From JAJXXT01 sp963764465 (GTDB lineage Bacteria; Pseudomonadota; Alphaproteobacteria; Acetobacterales; Acetobacteraceae): a stretch of DNA of 64,000 bases. Below the pieces are notes generated by a model. It saw only the letters and a list, made by a program, of their open reading frames with translations, made no database searches and was not told the origin of the DNA. Every line of letters begins with the position of its first letter. Position 1 is the stretch's first letter. A program made the position numbers and the translations under genes. This document shows positions 1-7,806 of the stretch, one piece after another. Location: NCBI GenBank assembly GCA_963764465.1, contig CAVXSO010000002.1, positions 248,001 to 312,000 of the forward strand. Direction: 5' to 3'.

Positions 1-2
1 AG

Positions 3-254
3 GGCGACGTCGCGGGCGCGGTGCGCTACCTTGAGCGCGCGGTGGAACTGGCGCCGGAGGACTCGACGGTGAACGGGCACCTCGGCGATGCCTATCTCGC
101 TGCCGGGCGCCGGCTGGAGGCAGCGTTCCAGTGGCAGCGTGCGCTCGACCTCAAACCCGAGCCGGCCGATGCCGCGAAGCTGCGCGAGAAACTGGCGAAG
201 GACGAGGAAGCACTACGGGCTCGTGCCGGCGCGCCGGCGAAAGCGGTGCGCTGA
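3..254 (+). CDS. TPR-repeat protein, C-terminal fragment
   Basis: Only the last 83 codons are in the window; the gene runs in from the left edge and ends at TGA 252-254. The visible part reads as tetratricopeptide repeat: the segment AVELAPEDSTVNGHLGDAY is followed by AGRRLEAAFQWQRALDLKPE, with the usual A/L/Y spacing of paired helices, and then a charged Lys/Glu-rich tail. TPR units are protein-protein scaffolds, often periplasmic or membrane-attached. It lies 21 bp upstream of ispE in the same direction, probably one transcription unit. The function of the whole protein cannot be told from this piece. Confidence 0.75.
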   Translation, partial: GDVAGAVRYLERAVELAPEDSTVNGHLGDAYLAAGRRLEAAFQWQRALDLKPEPADAAKLREKLAKDEEALRARAGAPAKAVR

Positions 255-275
255 ACGCGTCGGCCTCGTCCTCAC

Positions 276-1109
276 GTGGCCGCCGCCGAATACGCGTTCG
301 CCAAGGTCAACCTGTATCTTCACGTCACCGGCCGGCGCGCTGATGGCTACCACCTGCTCGACAGCCTCGCGGTGTTTCCCGCGGCGGGCGACTGGCTGAA
401 GGCGGAGCGCTCCGACGTGCTCACGCTGGCCGTCGACGGGCCGTTTGCGGCGGCGCTGGAGGGTGGGGACAATCTGGTGCTGCGGGCGGCGAGGGCGCTT
501 GATCAGGCGCGCGGCGCCGCGCTGCGGTTGACAAAGAACCTGCCGGTAGCGTCCGGCATCGGCGGTGGCTCGGCGGACGCGGCGGCGGCGCTGCGGCTGC
601 TGTCGCGGTTGTGGGAGTGTCCCGTGCCGGAGGGTGCTGCGCTGGCGCTGGGCGCCGATGTGCCGGTCTGCCTCGGCTCGCGTCCCGCGCGCATGCAGGG
701 GGTGGGGGAGGTGCTGCTGGCGGCGCCGCGGATCCCGCGCTTTGGCATGGTGCTGGTCAATCCCGGCGTGCCGGTGGCGACGCCTTCGGTGTTCAAGGCG
801 CGGCAGGGCGGGTTCTCGGCGCCGGCGGAGCTGCCTGAGGCTTGGAACAGCACGGAGACAATGGCGCGCGACCTCGCGGCCCTGCGCAACGATCTCGAGG
901 CGCCGGCGATCGGGCTCTGCCCGCCGATCGGCGAGGTGCTGGCGGCGATCAGGTCGACGCCTGGCTGCCTGCTCGCGCGGATGAGCGGGTCCGGGGCGAC
1001 GTGTTTTGGAATCTACGCCACCTTCGACGAGGCGATCGCCGCGGAGGCGCTGCTCGCCCGTCCGGGCTGGTGGGTGTGGGGTGGGCCTTGCGGCGGCCTG
1101 CCCACCTGA
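276..1109 (+). CDS. ispE: 4-diphosphocytidyl-2-C-methyl-D-erythritol kinase
   Basis: GHMP-family kinase that phosphorylates 4-diphosphocytidyl-2C-methyl-D-erythritol with ATP in the cytosolic MEP isoprenoid pathway. The 277-residue product has all family signatures: N-terminal AKVNLYLHVTGRRADGYH with the catalytic Lys at residue 10, the ATP-binding loop GIGGGSADAAAAL around residue 94, the catalytic Asp of LGADVPV at about residue 128, and the C-terminal motif MSGSGATCFGIY near residue 236. The start is GTG at 276, which places Lys10 where the family has it. Length is normal for IspE. It follows the TPR gene closely and is followed by a tRNA gene. Confidence 0.95.
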   Translation: MAAAEYAFAKVNLYLHVTGRRADGYHLLDSLAVFPAAGDWLKAERSDVLTLAVDGPFAAALEGGDNLVLRAARALDQARGAALRLTKNLPVASGIGGGSADAAAALRLLSRLWECPVPEGAALALGADVPVCLGSRPARMQGVGEVLLAAPRIPRFGMVLVNPGVPVATPSVFKARQGGFSAPAELPEAWNSTETMARDLAALRNDLEAPAIGLCPPIGEVLAAIRSTPGCLLARMSGSGATCFGIYATFDEAIAAEALLARPGWWVWGGPCGGLPT

Positions 1110-1128
1110 CCTAAGCCGGCGCGCGCGT

Positions 1129-1203
1129 TGGGGCGTCGCCAAGCGGTAAGGCAGCGGATTTTGATTCCGCCATGCGGAGGTTCGAATCCTCCCGCCCCAG
1201 CCA
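1129..1203 (+). tRNA. tRNA-Gln (anticodon UUG)
   Basis: A complete cloverleaf can be folded by eye. The acceptor stem TGGGGCG (1129-1135) pairs with CGCCCCA; discriminator G is at 1200 and CCA is encoded at 1201-1203. The anticodon stem GCGGA/TCCGC encloses the loop TTTTGAT, giving anticodon TTG at 1161-1163, which reads CAA. The T arm contains GGTTCGAATCC. It stands 19 bp downstream of ispE on the same strand and could be cotranscribed or have its own promoter. Confidence 0.96.
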
Positions 1204-1222
1204 GCTTCCTGCGCGGACTGCC

Positions 1223-2440
1223 TCAGTCGCCGAGGCCGAACGGGTCGTCGATCGAGGGCGAGGGAGGCGTGAACCAGGCCGGCCCGGTCTCGGTCATGTG
1301 GATGTGGTCCTCGAGCCGCATGCCGAACTCGCCGTAGATGCAGATCGTCGGCTCGTTGGAGAAGCACATACCGGGTGCGAGGCGCGTTGTGTCGCCGCGC
1401 ACGATGTAGGGCTCCTCGTGCACGTCGAGCCCGATGCCGTGGCCGGTGCGGTGCGGCAGGCCGGGCAGGCCGTATTCCTTGGCGAAGCCCGCGCCCTCGA
1501 TCACGTCGCGGGCAGCGCGGTCGAGTGATTCGCAGGTGACGCCGAGCTGCGCCGCGGCGAAGACGGCCTGTGTCGCACGCTTCTCCACGTCCCAGACCTC
1601 GCGCTGGCGGGCGCTCGGCTCGCCGAACACGTAGGTGCGCGTGACGTCGGACTGGTAGCCGTGCATCGGCGCGCCGATGTCGACCAGCACCGTGTCGCCC
1701 TCCTTCAGGATCTGCGGGTAGGGCACGCCGTGCGGGTAAGCGGTCGCTTCTCCGAACAGGACGATGCAGAAGCTGGCCGGCAGGTCGAAGCCGAGCGCGG
1801 TGTGGGCCTGGGCGACGAAGGCCTCGACCTCGGTGGTGGCGATGCCGGGCCGCAGGATTGCGGCGGCGGCGCGGTGCACCGCCAGCGTGAGGTTCATCGC
1901 GTGCTTCATCAGCGCGATCTCGGCCGCGGACTTGATCATGCGGCAGGCCGCGGTGATCGGCCGGGCGTTGATGAAGTTGAACGAATTGCCGGCGCGGCGC
2001 AGGCCGTCCACGGTGAAGAAGGGCGTGGCGGGATCGATCGCGATCGTGCCGCTGGCGTAGCCCATGGCGCGCACGGCATCGACCACCAATGCGGTCGGTT
2101 CCTGGTGCTCGTGCCAGGCGTGGATGCGGCCGGGGAGCGTGATCATGGTCTCGAGCTTGGCCTGCTCGAAGGCGGGGGTGATGTAGGCGATCTCGCCCTC
2201 TGCCGGGATGACGGCACCGTGCAGCCGCTCCGAGCCCCTGAGGCGCAGGCCGGTGAAGTAGAAAGTGGCGGTGGAGGCATCGAGGTAGAGCGCCTCCACG
2301 CCCTGCGCGCGCATCAGCGCCTGGATCCGGGCGATACGCGCGCGACGCTCCTCGGGCCCGACCGGCGGCACCACGTCGCGCATCGAGTGGAATTTCGCGA
2401 GCTCGGCTTCCGCGGTTGAACCGCCGACCCCGCGCGTCAC
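1223..2440 (-). CDS. M24 family metallopeptidase (Xaa-Pro aminopeptidase-like)
   Basis: Pita-bread-fold dinuclear metallopeptidase of the aminopeptidase P/prolidase type, probably cleaving X-Pro bonds or a related amide. With the GTG start at 2440 the protein has 405 residues: an N-terminal creatinase-like domain (about 30-160) and the catalytic domain. All five metal ligands are present: Asp254 and Asp265 in VDIGAPMHGYQSD, His334 in RTGHGIGLDVHEEP, Glu363 in SNEPTI and Glu377 in MRLEDHIHM. The GTG overlaps the stop of the upstream GAF gene (GTGA), so the two are probably translationally coupled. An in-frame ATG at 2383 is an alternative start. The physiological substrate is unknown. Confidence 0.85.
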   Translation of the reverse strand: MTRGVGGSTAEAELAKFHSMRDVVPPVGPEERRARIARIQALMRAQGVEALYLDASTATFYFTGLRLRGSERLHGAVIPAEGEIAYITPAFEQAKLETMITLPGRIHAWHEHQEPTALVVDAVRAMGYASGTIAIDPATPFFTVDGLRRAGNSFNFINARPITAACRMIKSAAEIALMKHAMNLTLAVHRAAAAILRPGIATTEVEAFVAQAHTALGFDLPASFCIVLFGEATAYPHGVPYPQILKEGDTVLVDIGAPMHGYQSDVTRTYVFGEPSARQREVWDVEKRATQAVFAAAQLGVTCESLDRAARDVIEGAGFAKEYGLPGLPHRTGHGIGLDVHEEPYIVRGDTTRLAPGMCFSNEPTICIYGEFGMRLEDHIHMTETGPAWFTPPSPSIDDPFGLGD

Positions 2441-2943
2441 GCGGCCGCTCCCCAGCCGGCGATGATTTCCTGCAGGGCGGGGGCGGCGAGGGCGGCGTAG
2501 ACGGTGAGGGAGGGCACGTCCGAGGGCGTGTACCAGTGCGCCTCGTGCAGGATGTTCAGCGTGCCGATGGTGCGCCCGGCCCAGCGCACGGGGACATTGA
2601 CGCAGCTCTCGCAGCCCAGCGAGCGGATCAGCTCGTGGTCGAAGAAGGCTTCCTTGACGTCCGCATAGGTGTCGAGAAACCGGCACTTGCCCTCCAGCAG
2701 CACGGAGGCGGTGCTCTTGTTGATCGGCTTTGCACCGCCCACGGGATAGGCGTCCGGCAGATTGCTGTAGTAGCGCTGGTTCTCGCCCTTGTCCCAGTTC
2801 AGCGCGAGCACGGTGAACAGCTTGTGGCCGATCGCCTCCGCGACGGCGCGGTCGATTGCGGCGAGGCGGCCGGCGACGGTGTCGGCGGAGGCGGCGGCGA
2901 GGATGCCGGGGAACGGATCGGGCTGGCGCGGCGGACGGCTCAT
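2437..2943 (-). CDS. GAF domain-containing protein
   Basis: A 168-residue protein that is essentially one GAF domain, a small-molecule-binding fold. Typical features are the central LLEGKCRFLDTYADVKEAF stretch, then GCESCVNVPVRWAGRTIGTL and a closing long helix. There is no signal peptide, HTH or kinase domain, so it probably works as a stand-alone cytosolic ligand binder or enzyme. It is not a convincing free-methionine sulfoxide reductase, because the cysteine pattern of that family is not evident. ATG at 2943 is used; the stop overlaps the start of the M24 peptidase, which suggests a linked function. Confidence 0.75.
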   Translation of the reverse strand: MSRPPRQPDPFPGILAAASADTVAGRLAAIDRAVAEAIGHKLFTVLALNWDKGENQRYYSNLPDAYPVGGAKPINKSTASVLLEGKCRFLDTYADVKEAFFDHELIRSLGCESCVNVPVRWAGRTIGTLNILHEAHWYTPSDVPSLTVYAALAAPALQEIIAGWGAAA

Positions 2944-3020
2944 CGCGGGCGGGCTCCTTGTTGTCGTTGCGCGATGATAGGCGCGCGGCGCGGCGTTGCC
3001 AGCCCGCGCGGCCATGCGCC

Positions 3021-3893
3021 TCAGTCGTTCCAGTAGAGCGTCGTCGGGTTAGCGATGAGCAGCTGGTGCTGGAGCTCGGCGGTGGGCGCGATGCGGGGAA
3101 TCATATCCACGAGGTGCCCGTCATCCGGGATCGCCTTTTCCATGTTCGGGTGCGGCCAATCCGTGCCCCAGAGAGCGCGGTCCGGATAGTCGGCGACGAG
3201 GGGGGCGACAGCGTGGGCGAAAGCGTTCCACGGGTCGCCGTTCGCGGTGTCCAGGCGGTCCGGGCAGGTGGCCTTGAACCAGAGGTCGGGCCGTGAATCG
3301 AGCAGGCGGCGGAACGCCTTCATGTCCGCGCCGTGCGGCCCCTGCGCCACATCCGGGCGGCCCATGTGGTCGACGACGAGCGGCACCGGGATCGCGTCCA
3401 TGAACGGGCGGAGCTCCTCGAGGATGTCGGCTTCGAAATAGATCACGACGTGCCAGCCCTTCGGCAGGCGCCGCGAGACGTCGAGGAACTTGTCCTTCGG
3501 CGCGTCGTCCACCAGGCGTTTCAGGAAGTTGAAGCGCACGCCGCGGATGCCGCCCGCGTGCAGGGCGGCGAGTTCGGCATCGGAAATCGCGGGATCGACC
3601 ACGGCGACACCGCGCGCGCGGCCCTCCGAGCGGGCGATGGCGTCCAGCGTGGCGGCGTTGTCCGTGCCGTGGCAGCTCGCCTGCACGATGACATTGCGCG
3701 AGAAGCCGAGATGGTCGCGCAGCGCGAACAGCATCTCCGGTCCCGCGTCCCCGGGCAGATATTTCGCCTTCGGACTGAACGGAAAGCGCGCCATGGGGCC
3801 AAAGACGTGGCAATGCGCGTCGATGGCGCCTGGCGGCGGCGCGTAGCGCGGCTTCGAGGGGTTGGGATGCCAGCTGACGATGCGGTCACTCAT
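3021..3893 (-). CDS. ligI: 2-pyrone-4,6-dicarboxylate lactonase-type amidohydrolase
   Basis: Member of the amidohydrolase superfamily closest to LigI, which hydrolyses 2-pyrone-4,6-dicarboxylate to 4-oxalomesaconate in the protocatechuate 4,5-cleavage pathway. The 290-residue protein has the signature AIDAHCHVFGP at residues 23-33 (His27, His29), a conserved FPFSPKAKYLPG segment, VVDHMGRPD in the middle and the catalytic-Asp motif GTDWPHPNM near residue 245. LigI-type enzymes act without a bound metal. Assignment is strengthened by ligJ, ligA, ligB and ligC within 6 kb. It is divergent from the LysR gene at 4063. The related 4-sulfomuconolactone hydrolase is the main alternative. Confidence 0.85.
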   Translation of the reverse strand: MSDRIVSWHPNPSKPRYAPPPGAIDAHCHVFGPMARFPFSPKAKYLPGDAGPEMLFALRDHLGFSRNVIVQASCHGTDNAATLDAIARSEGRARGVAVVDPAISDAELAALHAGGIRGVRFNFLKRLVDDAPKDKFLDVSRRLPKGWHVVIYFEADILEELRPFMDAIPVPLVVDHMGRPDVAQGPHGADMKAFRRLLDSRPDLWFKATCPDRLDTANGDPWNAFAHAVAPLVADYPDRALWGTDWPHPNMEKAIPDDGHLVDMIPRIAPTAELQHQLLIANPTTLYWND

Positions 3894-4062
3894 GCGAACA
3901 TCTCTCCCTCGGCGCGCGCCGTGCGGCCGGTTTTGCCGATCCTTGCCGCCGGCGCGGCGGTGGCGTCAAGCCGAGCCGGGCTGCCGGCTTCCTGCATCGC
4001 GTGGCGGCGGCCGTGTTACCGGATGACTCGCCAGGACATTCGATTTCGCTAAGTATGCCAGG

Positions 4063-5226
4063 GTGCGCATCTGGGATCTCAACCTCCGCCACCTGGAGGC
4101 GATCGTTGGGATCGCCGATCTGGGCACGATGAATGCCGCCGTGCGGGTGGTGAACCTGACCCAGCCCGCGATAACCCAGGCCTTAGCACGCATCGAGTGC
4201 CTGATCGGCGCGCAGCTCTTCGAGCGCCGCCACAACGGCATGGTGCCGACGCCGGCGGCGATGCTGCTGGTGCCGCGCGTCCGCGCCGCGCTGGACCACA
4301 TCGCGAGCCTGCACGTCAGCCCCTCGCACGTCACGATGTCGCGCATGCGTGCCCTGCTCGCGCTCGCCGATGCCGGCAGTTACGGCGGCGCGCGCGAGGC
4401 GACCGGGCTGTCGCTGCCCTCGCTGCATCGCGCCGTGAGCGATCTCGCGCTCGCGCTGCGCCGGCGGCTCGCGGAGCGGCGGGGGAAGATGGTGGTGCTG
4501 ACCGAGACCGGGGTAGCGATGGCCCGCGCCTTCCGGCTCGCGCGCGTGGAGCTGGAGGCGGGGCTGGCCGAGCTCGAGGCGCTGCGCGGGCGCGAGACGC
4601 GCGGCATCATCATCGGGGCGATGCCGCTGTCCCGCGCACGCGTGCTGCCGGTGGCAATCGCGCGCTTCCTCGCGCGGCATCCGCAGGTGCGCATTTCCAT
4701 CGTGGAGGGTTCACGCGCGGAACTGGTGGAGCCGCTGCGCAACGGCGTGATCGACCTGATGCTCGGCGCGCTGCGCGACCCGCTGATCGAGCCGGACCTC
4801 GTGCAGCAAGCGCTTTTCCGGACCGTGCCGGTGATCGTCGCGCGGAAGGGCCATCCGCTGGAGGGGCGCCGGCCCTCGCTCGAGCAGCTTGCGGGCTACC
4901 CGTGGATCGTCGGCGCGCTGGGGGCGCCGCTACGCGAACGGTGGGAGCAGATGTTCGCCCGCGCCGGCCTGCCGCGCCCGCCCGTGCCGGTGGAATCCGG
5001 ATCCGTCATGATCATCCGGCAATTGCTGATCGGTGGTGACTTCCTGACGATGCTCGCGCCGGACCAGGTTGCGGTGGAGATCGAGGCCGGGTGGCTGACG
5101 GCGATCTGTCCCGCGCCCCCCGGCCTCGAACGCATGATCGGCATCACCGCGCGGGCATCGTGGCGGCCGACCTCGGTGCAGGCGGCGTTCGTCGAGGATC
5201 TCCAGGTCGTCGCGGGCGCCGGCTGA
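4063..5226 (+). CDS. LysR-type regulator with two tandem HTH domains
   Basis: A 387-residue LysR-family protein, about 80 residues longer than usual. Residues 8-67 form a first winged HTH (LEAIVGIADLGTMNAAVRVV, then NLTQPAITQALARIE). Residues 93-152 form a second one (MRALLALADAGSYGGAREAT, then LSLPSLHRAVSDL and VVLTETG). The LysR substrate-binding domain begins near residue 170 (ETRGIIIGAMPLSRARVLPV). The GTG at 4063 is the start because no upstream in-frame ATG exists. It sits between ligI and the divergent LigA/LigB-like pair and probably regulates the lig island in response to an aromatic intermediate; that role is inferred from position. Confidence 0.85.
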   Translation: MRIWDLNLRHLEAIVGIADLGTMNAAVRVVNLTQPAITQALARIECLIGAQLFERRHNGMVPTPAAMLLVPRVRAALDHIASLHVSPSHVTMSRMRALLALADAGSYGGAREATGLSLPSLHRAVSDLALALRRRLAERRGKMVVLTETGVAMARAFRLARVELEAGLAELEALRGRETRGIIIGAMPLSRARVLPVAIARFLARHPQVRISIVEGSRAELVEPLRNGVIDLMLGALRDPLIEPDLVQQALFRTVPVIVARKGHPLEGRRPSLEQLAGYPWIVGALGAPLRERWEQMFARAGLPRPPVPVESGSVMIIRQLLIGGDFLTMLAPDQVAVEIEAGWLTAICPAPPGLERMIGITARASWRPTSVQAAFVEDLQVVAGAG

Positions 5227-5229
5227 GGC

Positions 5230-6069
5230 TCAGGCCGGTTCCAGCAGCACCGTTGCCGCGGCTGTGTTCGAGATCGGCAGGTGGTAGTTGCGGTGAAGCT
5301 CCCGCGCGCCGGGCCCGAGCGCGCCGCGGGCGGCAATCCAGTTCAGCACCTCCACGCCCTGCGTGCCGGCGAGGCGCACCATCTCGGGGATGGAATCCCG
5401 CGTCAGCGCGTCGGGGTCGGTCGCGAGATGGTCGAGGCAGAACCGGTCGTAGTCGGGGTTCATGAAGCCGGCGCGCTCGCCGTCGAGCTGGTGGGAGAGG
5501 CCGCCGGTGCCGATGATGACGATGCGTTCCCCGCCCTTCCAGCTCGCCAGCGCCTTGTGCACCGAGCGGCCGAGAGCAAGGCAGCGCTTCGCGGAGGGCA
5601 GCGGGTGCTGCACCGTGTTGATGCCGATCGGCACCAGCCTTACCGGCCATTCCTTGACCCCGGGCCAGGCCAGCTCGAAGGGGATGGAGATGGCGTGGTC
5701 CACCAGCATTTCCTGGCAGGTGACGGGGTCGAACTCGTCGTCCACGAGTTGCTCGATGATGTGCCAGCTCAACTCGGGGTCGCCCTTGAACGGCTTGTAG
5801 AGCGGCAGGCCCCAGCCTTCGTCCTCGTTGCGGTACTCGGCCGCGGCGCCGACGGCGAAGGTGGGCATCTTGTCGAGGAAGAAGTTGAGCCCGTGGTCGT
5901 TGGAGAATACCACCGCCACGTCGGGCTTCGCCTTCGCGAGCCATTCATGGACTTTCGGGAACCCGTCGAAGAAGGGTTTCCAGTAAGGAGTTTGCTGGTC
6001 GCCGCGGTGGATGGCGCCGCCGATGGCGGGCACGTGACTGGTGAAATAGGCGCCAATGATGTCGGCCAT
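5230..6069 (-). CDS. LigB-type extradiol dioxygenase, catalytic subunit (divergent second copy)
   Basis: Class III (LigB) extradiol ring-cleavage dioxygenase beta subunit, 279 residues. Iron ligands match LigB: His12 in TSHVPA, His59 in SNDHGLNF, and a Glu in the C-terminal GVEVLNWIAARGAL; the catalytic His of IGTGGLSHQL is also present. It is clearly more divergent from classical LigB than the copy at 8228-9070, so the substrate may be gallate, 3-O-methylgallate or another catechol rather than protocatechuate. ATG 6069 lies one base after the stop of its alpha-subunit gene, so both subunits are coexpressed. It converges on the LysR gene with only 3 bp between them. Confidence 0.85.
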   Translation of the reverse strand: MADIIGAYFTSHVPAIGGAIHRGDQQTPYWKPFFDGFPKVHEWLAKAKPDVAVVFSNDHGLNFFLDKMPTFAVGAAAEYRNEDEGWGLPLYKPFKGDPELSWHIIEQLVDDEFDPVTCQEMLVDHAISIPFELAWPGVKEWPVRLVPIGINTVQHPLPSAKRCLALGRSVHKALASWKGGERIVIIGTGGLSHQLDGERAGFMNPDYDRFCLDHLATDPDALTRDSIPEMVRLAGTQGVEVLNWIAARGALGPGARELHRNYHLPISNTAAATVLLEPA

Positions 6070-6070
6070 C

Positions 6071-6487
6071 TTATGCCCTCGTGCCCTGAAGCTGCTTCGC
6101 CCGATCCTGCCGAGCCCGATCCTGCCGAGCCTGGTCGAGCAGGAATTGCTTGAACGCCTCGACGCTGCGGCCAGTCTGCAGCGCACCGACATCCTGCACG
6201 TTGAGGCCGAAGATGCCGGCGAGCTTGGCGAGGTAGTAGATGTTGCCGCCGGCCGCGATCATGCCCAGCACGTCGCGTTTGGCGACCGCGGCGCGCTGCT
6301 CGGGCGTGAGGTGGAAGCGCCGGCAATAGGCCTCCTCGTCCGCCAGGAATGCCTCGCGGTTTTCCTTGCGGTTGAAGGAGAAGCACATGGCGTTGAGCTG
6401 GTAGCCCTTGCGCGCGGCGTCGCCGTCGAACAGCGTCGTGCCCGGAATGGGGCCGGGGTCCGCGCCCGGTGTCGGCCGTGTCGGCAT
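6071..6487 (-). CDS. LigA-type dioxygenase alpha subunit (divergent second copy)
   Basis: Small helical subunit that caps the active site of LigB-type dioxygenases. The 138-residue product shows the family core: ARKGYQLNAMCFSFNRKENR, then LTPEQRAAVAKRD and AAGGNIYYLAKLAGIFGLN. The C-terminus carries a charged duplication (DQARQDRARQDRAKQ) made by a perfect 15-bp tandem repeat at 6101-6130, absent from the second LigA at 7803. It is the first gene of a two-gene operon with the LigB-like gene and divergent from ligJ, with a shared 293-bp control region. Confidence 0.85.
   Translation of the reverse strand: MPTRPTPGADPGPIPGTTLFDGDAARKGYQLNAMCFSFNRKENREAFLADEEAYCRRFHLTPEQRAAVAKRDVLGMIAAGGNIYYLAKLAGIFGLNVQDVGALQTGRSVEAFKQFLLDQARQDRARQDRAKQLQGTRA
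6101..6130. repeat. Perfect 15-bp tandem duplication inside the LigA-like gene
   Basis: Two identical 15-bp copies (ccgatcctgccgagc) abut at 6101-6115 and 6116-6130. The unit length keeps frame and adds five residues to the C-terminal tail, producing the repeated QDRAR/QDRAK peptide. A recent slippage duplication is the simplest reading. Confidence 0.9.
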
Positions 6488-6503
6488 GGATCGCTCTCCC
6501 TTG

Positions 6504-6520
6504 CTGCGATATGATTGCAG
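6504..6520. promoter_or_regulatory. Candidate operator dyad upstream of the LigA-like gene
   Basis: CTGCGAT-ATG-ATTGCAG has 7-bp arms with one mismatch and begins 17 bp upstream of the ATG at 6487. The dyad shape and place would suit a LysR-type or other dimeric regulator. The factor is unknown; the two-HTH LysR encoded at 4063 is the obvious candidate, by inference. Confidence 0.35.
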
Positions 6521-6543
6521 CCACTGGATGGCGGCCGGGCGCC

Positions 6544-6557
6544 TTGACCTGAATCAA
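6544..6557. promoter_or_regulatory. FNR/FixK-like box between divergent lig operons
   Basis: TTGAC-CTGA-ATCAA matches the Crp/Fnr-family consensus TTGAT-N4-ATCAA at nine of ten positions. It lies 57 bp upstream of the LigA-like start and 224 bp upstream of ligJ. Oxygen- or redox-linked control of an oxygen-consuming dioxygenase would make sense, but one 14-bp match can be chance. Confidence 0.35.
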
Positions 6558-6780
6558 ACAAGGGGCGTTCCCGGCGGCGGCCTGGCCAAGGGGCGCGCGA
6601 TTCGAGGTGGAATTAGCCTGGGCTTATGGACAGTCCCCGGTTCCGATTGGCATAGGCGTCGCGCCGCGGGCAAAGCGGGCGCGCCGGCGGTCTTGCCCGG
6701 AGCGGCCGGGCGGGGGCACGCTCCGCGGCCCGCGCGGGGAAGAAGGCCAGGCGCGGTTTAAGAGAGGGAGGAAGTCCGTC

Positions 6781-7806
6781 GTGACGCTCGTCATCGATTG
6801 CCATGGGCATTACACCACCGTTCCCGAGGCGCATAACAAATGGCGCGAGGCGCAGAAGGCCGCCTACAAGGCGGGCCAGAAGGCGCCCGCCTATCCCAGC
6901 ATCTCGGACGACGAGATCCGCGAGAGCATCGAGAAGAACCAGCTCCGCCTCATCCGTGAGCGCGGTGCGGACATGACCATCTTCTCCCCGCGCGCCAGCT
7001 CCATGGAGCACCATGTCGGCGACCAGGTGGTGAGCGAGGCGTGGTCGCAGGCGTGCAACGACCTCATCGCGCGCGTCGCCGGGATGTTTCCAGAGACGTT
7101 CGTGGGTGTCTGCCAGCTGCCGCAAAATCCTGCCAGCGACCTTTCCGCCTCCATCAAGGAGCTGCGCCGCTGCGTCGAGCAGATGGGCTTCATCGGCTGC
7201 AACCTCAACCCGGATCCGGGCGGCGGACATTTCAATCATCCGCCGCTGACGGACCCATACTGGTTCCCGTTCTACGAGGCGATGGTCGAGCTCGACGTGC
7301 CGGCGATGATCCATGTCTCGGGATCCTGCAACCCGGGGCTGCACGCGACCGGCGCGTTCTATATCGCCGCCGACACGATTGCCTTCATGCAGCTGATCGA
7401 GGGTGACCTGTTCGCGCGGTTCCCGAAGCTCCGCTTCATCATCCCGCACGGCGGCGGCGCGGTGCCGTACCATTGGGGGCGCTACCGCGGTCTTGCGGAC
7501 ATGCTGAAGAAGCCGGCGCTGGCCACGCACCTGATGAACAACGTGTTCTTCGACACCTGCGTTTATCACCAGCCCGGCGTCGACCTGCTGGCGCGGGTGA
7601 TCGAGACCAAGAACATCCTGTTCGGATCCGAAATGGTGGGCGCGGTGCGCGGCATCGACCCTACCACCGGGCACTACTTCGACGACACCAAGCGCTATAT
7701 CGACGCGCTGCCGATCACGCCCGAGGAGCGCCACGCGATCTTCGAGGGCAACGCGCGGCGCGTCTTCCCGCGGCTCGATGCCAAGCTGAAGGCGCGCGGG
7801 TTATGA
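6781..7806 (+). CDS. ligJ: 4-oxalomesaconate hydratase
   Basis: Amidohydrolase-fold hydratase of the protocatechuate 4,5-cleavage pathway, adding water to 4-oxalomesaconate to give 4-carboxy-4-hydroxy-2-oxoadipate. The 341-residue product begins with VIDCHGHYTTVPEAH, the metal-binding HxH motif of LigJ, and continues with FSPRASSMEHHVGD, GCNLNPDPGGGHF, IHVSGSCNPG, IPHGGGAVPYHWGR and LFGSEMVGAV, all of LigJ type. GTG 6781 is chosen because it follows a strong AGGGAGGA site and puts the HxH motif near the N-terminus. First gene of the operon ligJ-ligA-ligB-ligC; its TGA overlaps the ATG of ligA. Confidence 0.92.
   Translation: MTLVIDCHGHYTTVPEAHNKWREAQKAAYKAGQKAPAYPSISDDEIRESIEKNQLRLIRERGADMTIFSPRASSMEHHVGDQVVSEAWSQACNDLIARVAGMFPETFVGVCQLPQNPASDLSASIKELRRCVEQMGFIGCNLNPDPGGGHFNHPPLTDPYWFPFYEAMVELDVPAMIHVSGSCNPGLHATGAFYIAADTIAFMQLIEGDLFARFPKLRFIIPHGGGAVPYHWGRYRGLADMLKKPALATHLMNNVFFDTCVYHQPGVDLLARVIETKNILFGSEMVGAVRGIDPTTGHYFDDTKRYIDALPITPEERHAIFEGNARRVFPRLDAKLKARGL

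Larger units (their letters stand above)
6488..6780. other. Divergent control region between the two lig operons
   Basis: This 293-bp stretch has no credible gene. It separates the start of the LigA-like gene (minus) from ligJ (plus). It contains a near-perfect 17-bp dyad at 6504-6520 and an FNR/FixK-like box at 6544-6557, and ends in a strong purine-rich ribosome site (GGGAGGA) just before the GTG of ligJ. The right half is very G+C-rich and shows no clear sigma-70 promoter to the eye. Confidence 0.6.

Noticed and set aside
213..1367. A 384-codon minus-strand frame across ispE and the tRNA
   Set aside because: It would run through a tRNA gene and its product is Arg-rich without known motifs; ispE on the plus strand is complete.
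2437..2943. Free methionine-(R)-sulfoxide reductase
   Set aside because: It is a GAF-only protein of fitting size, but the family's cysteine arrangement is not recognisable; a plain GAF call is safer.
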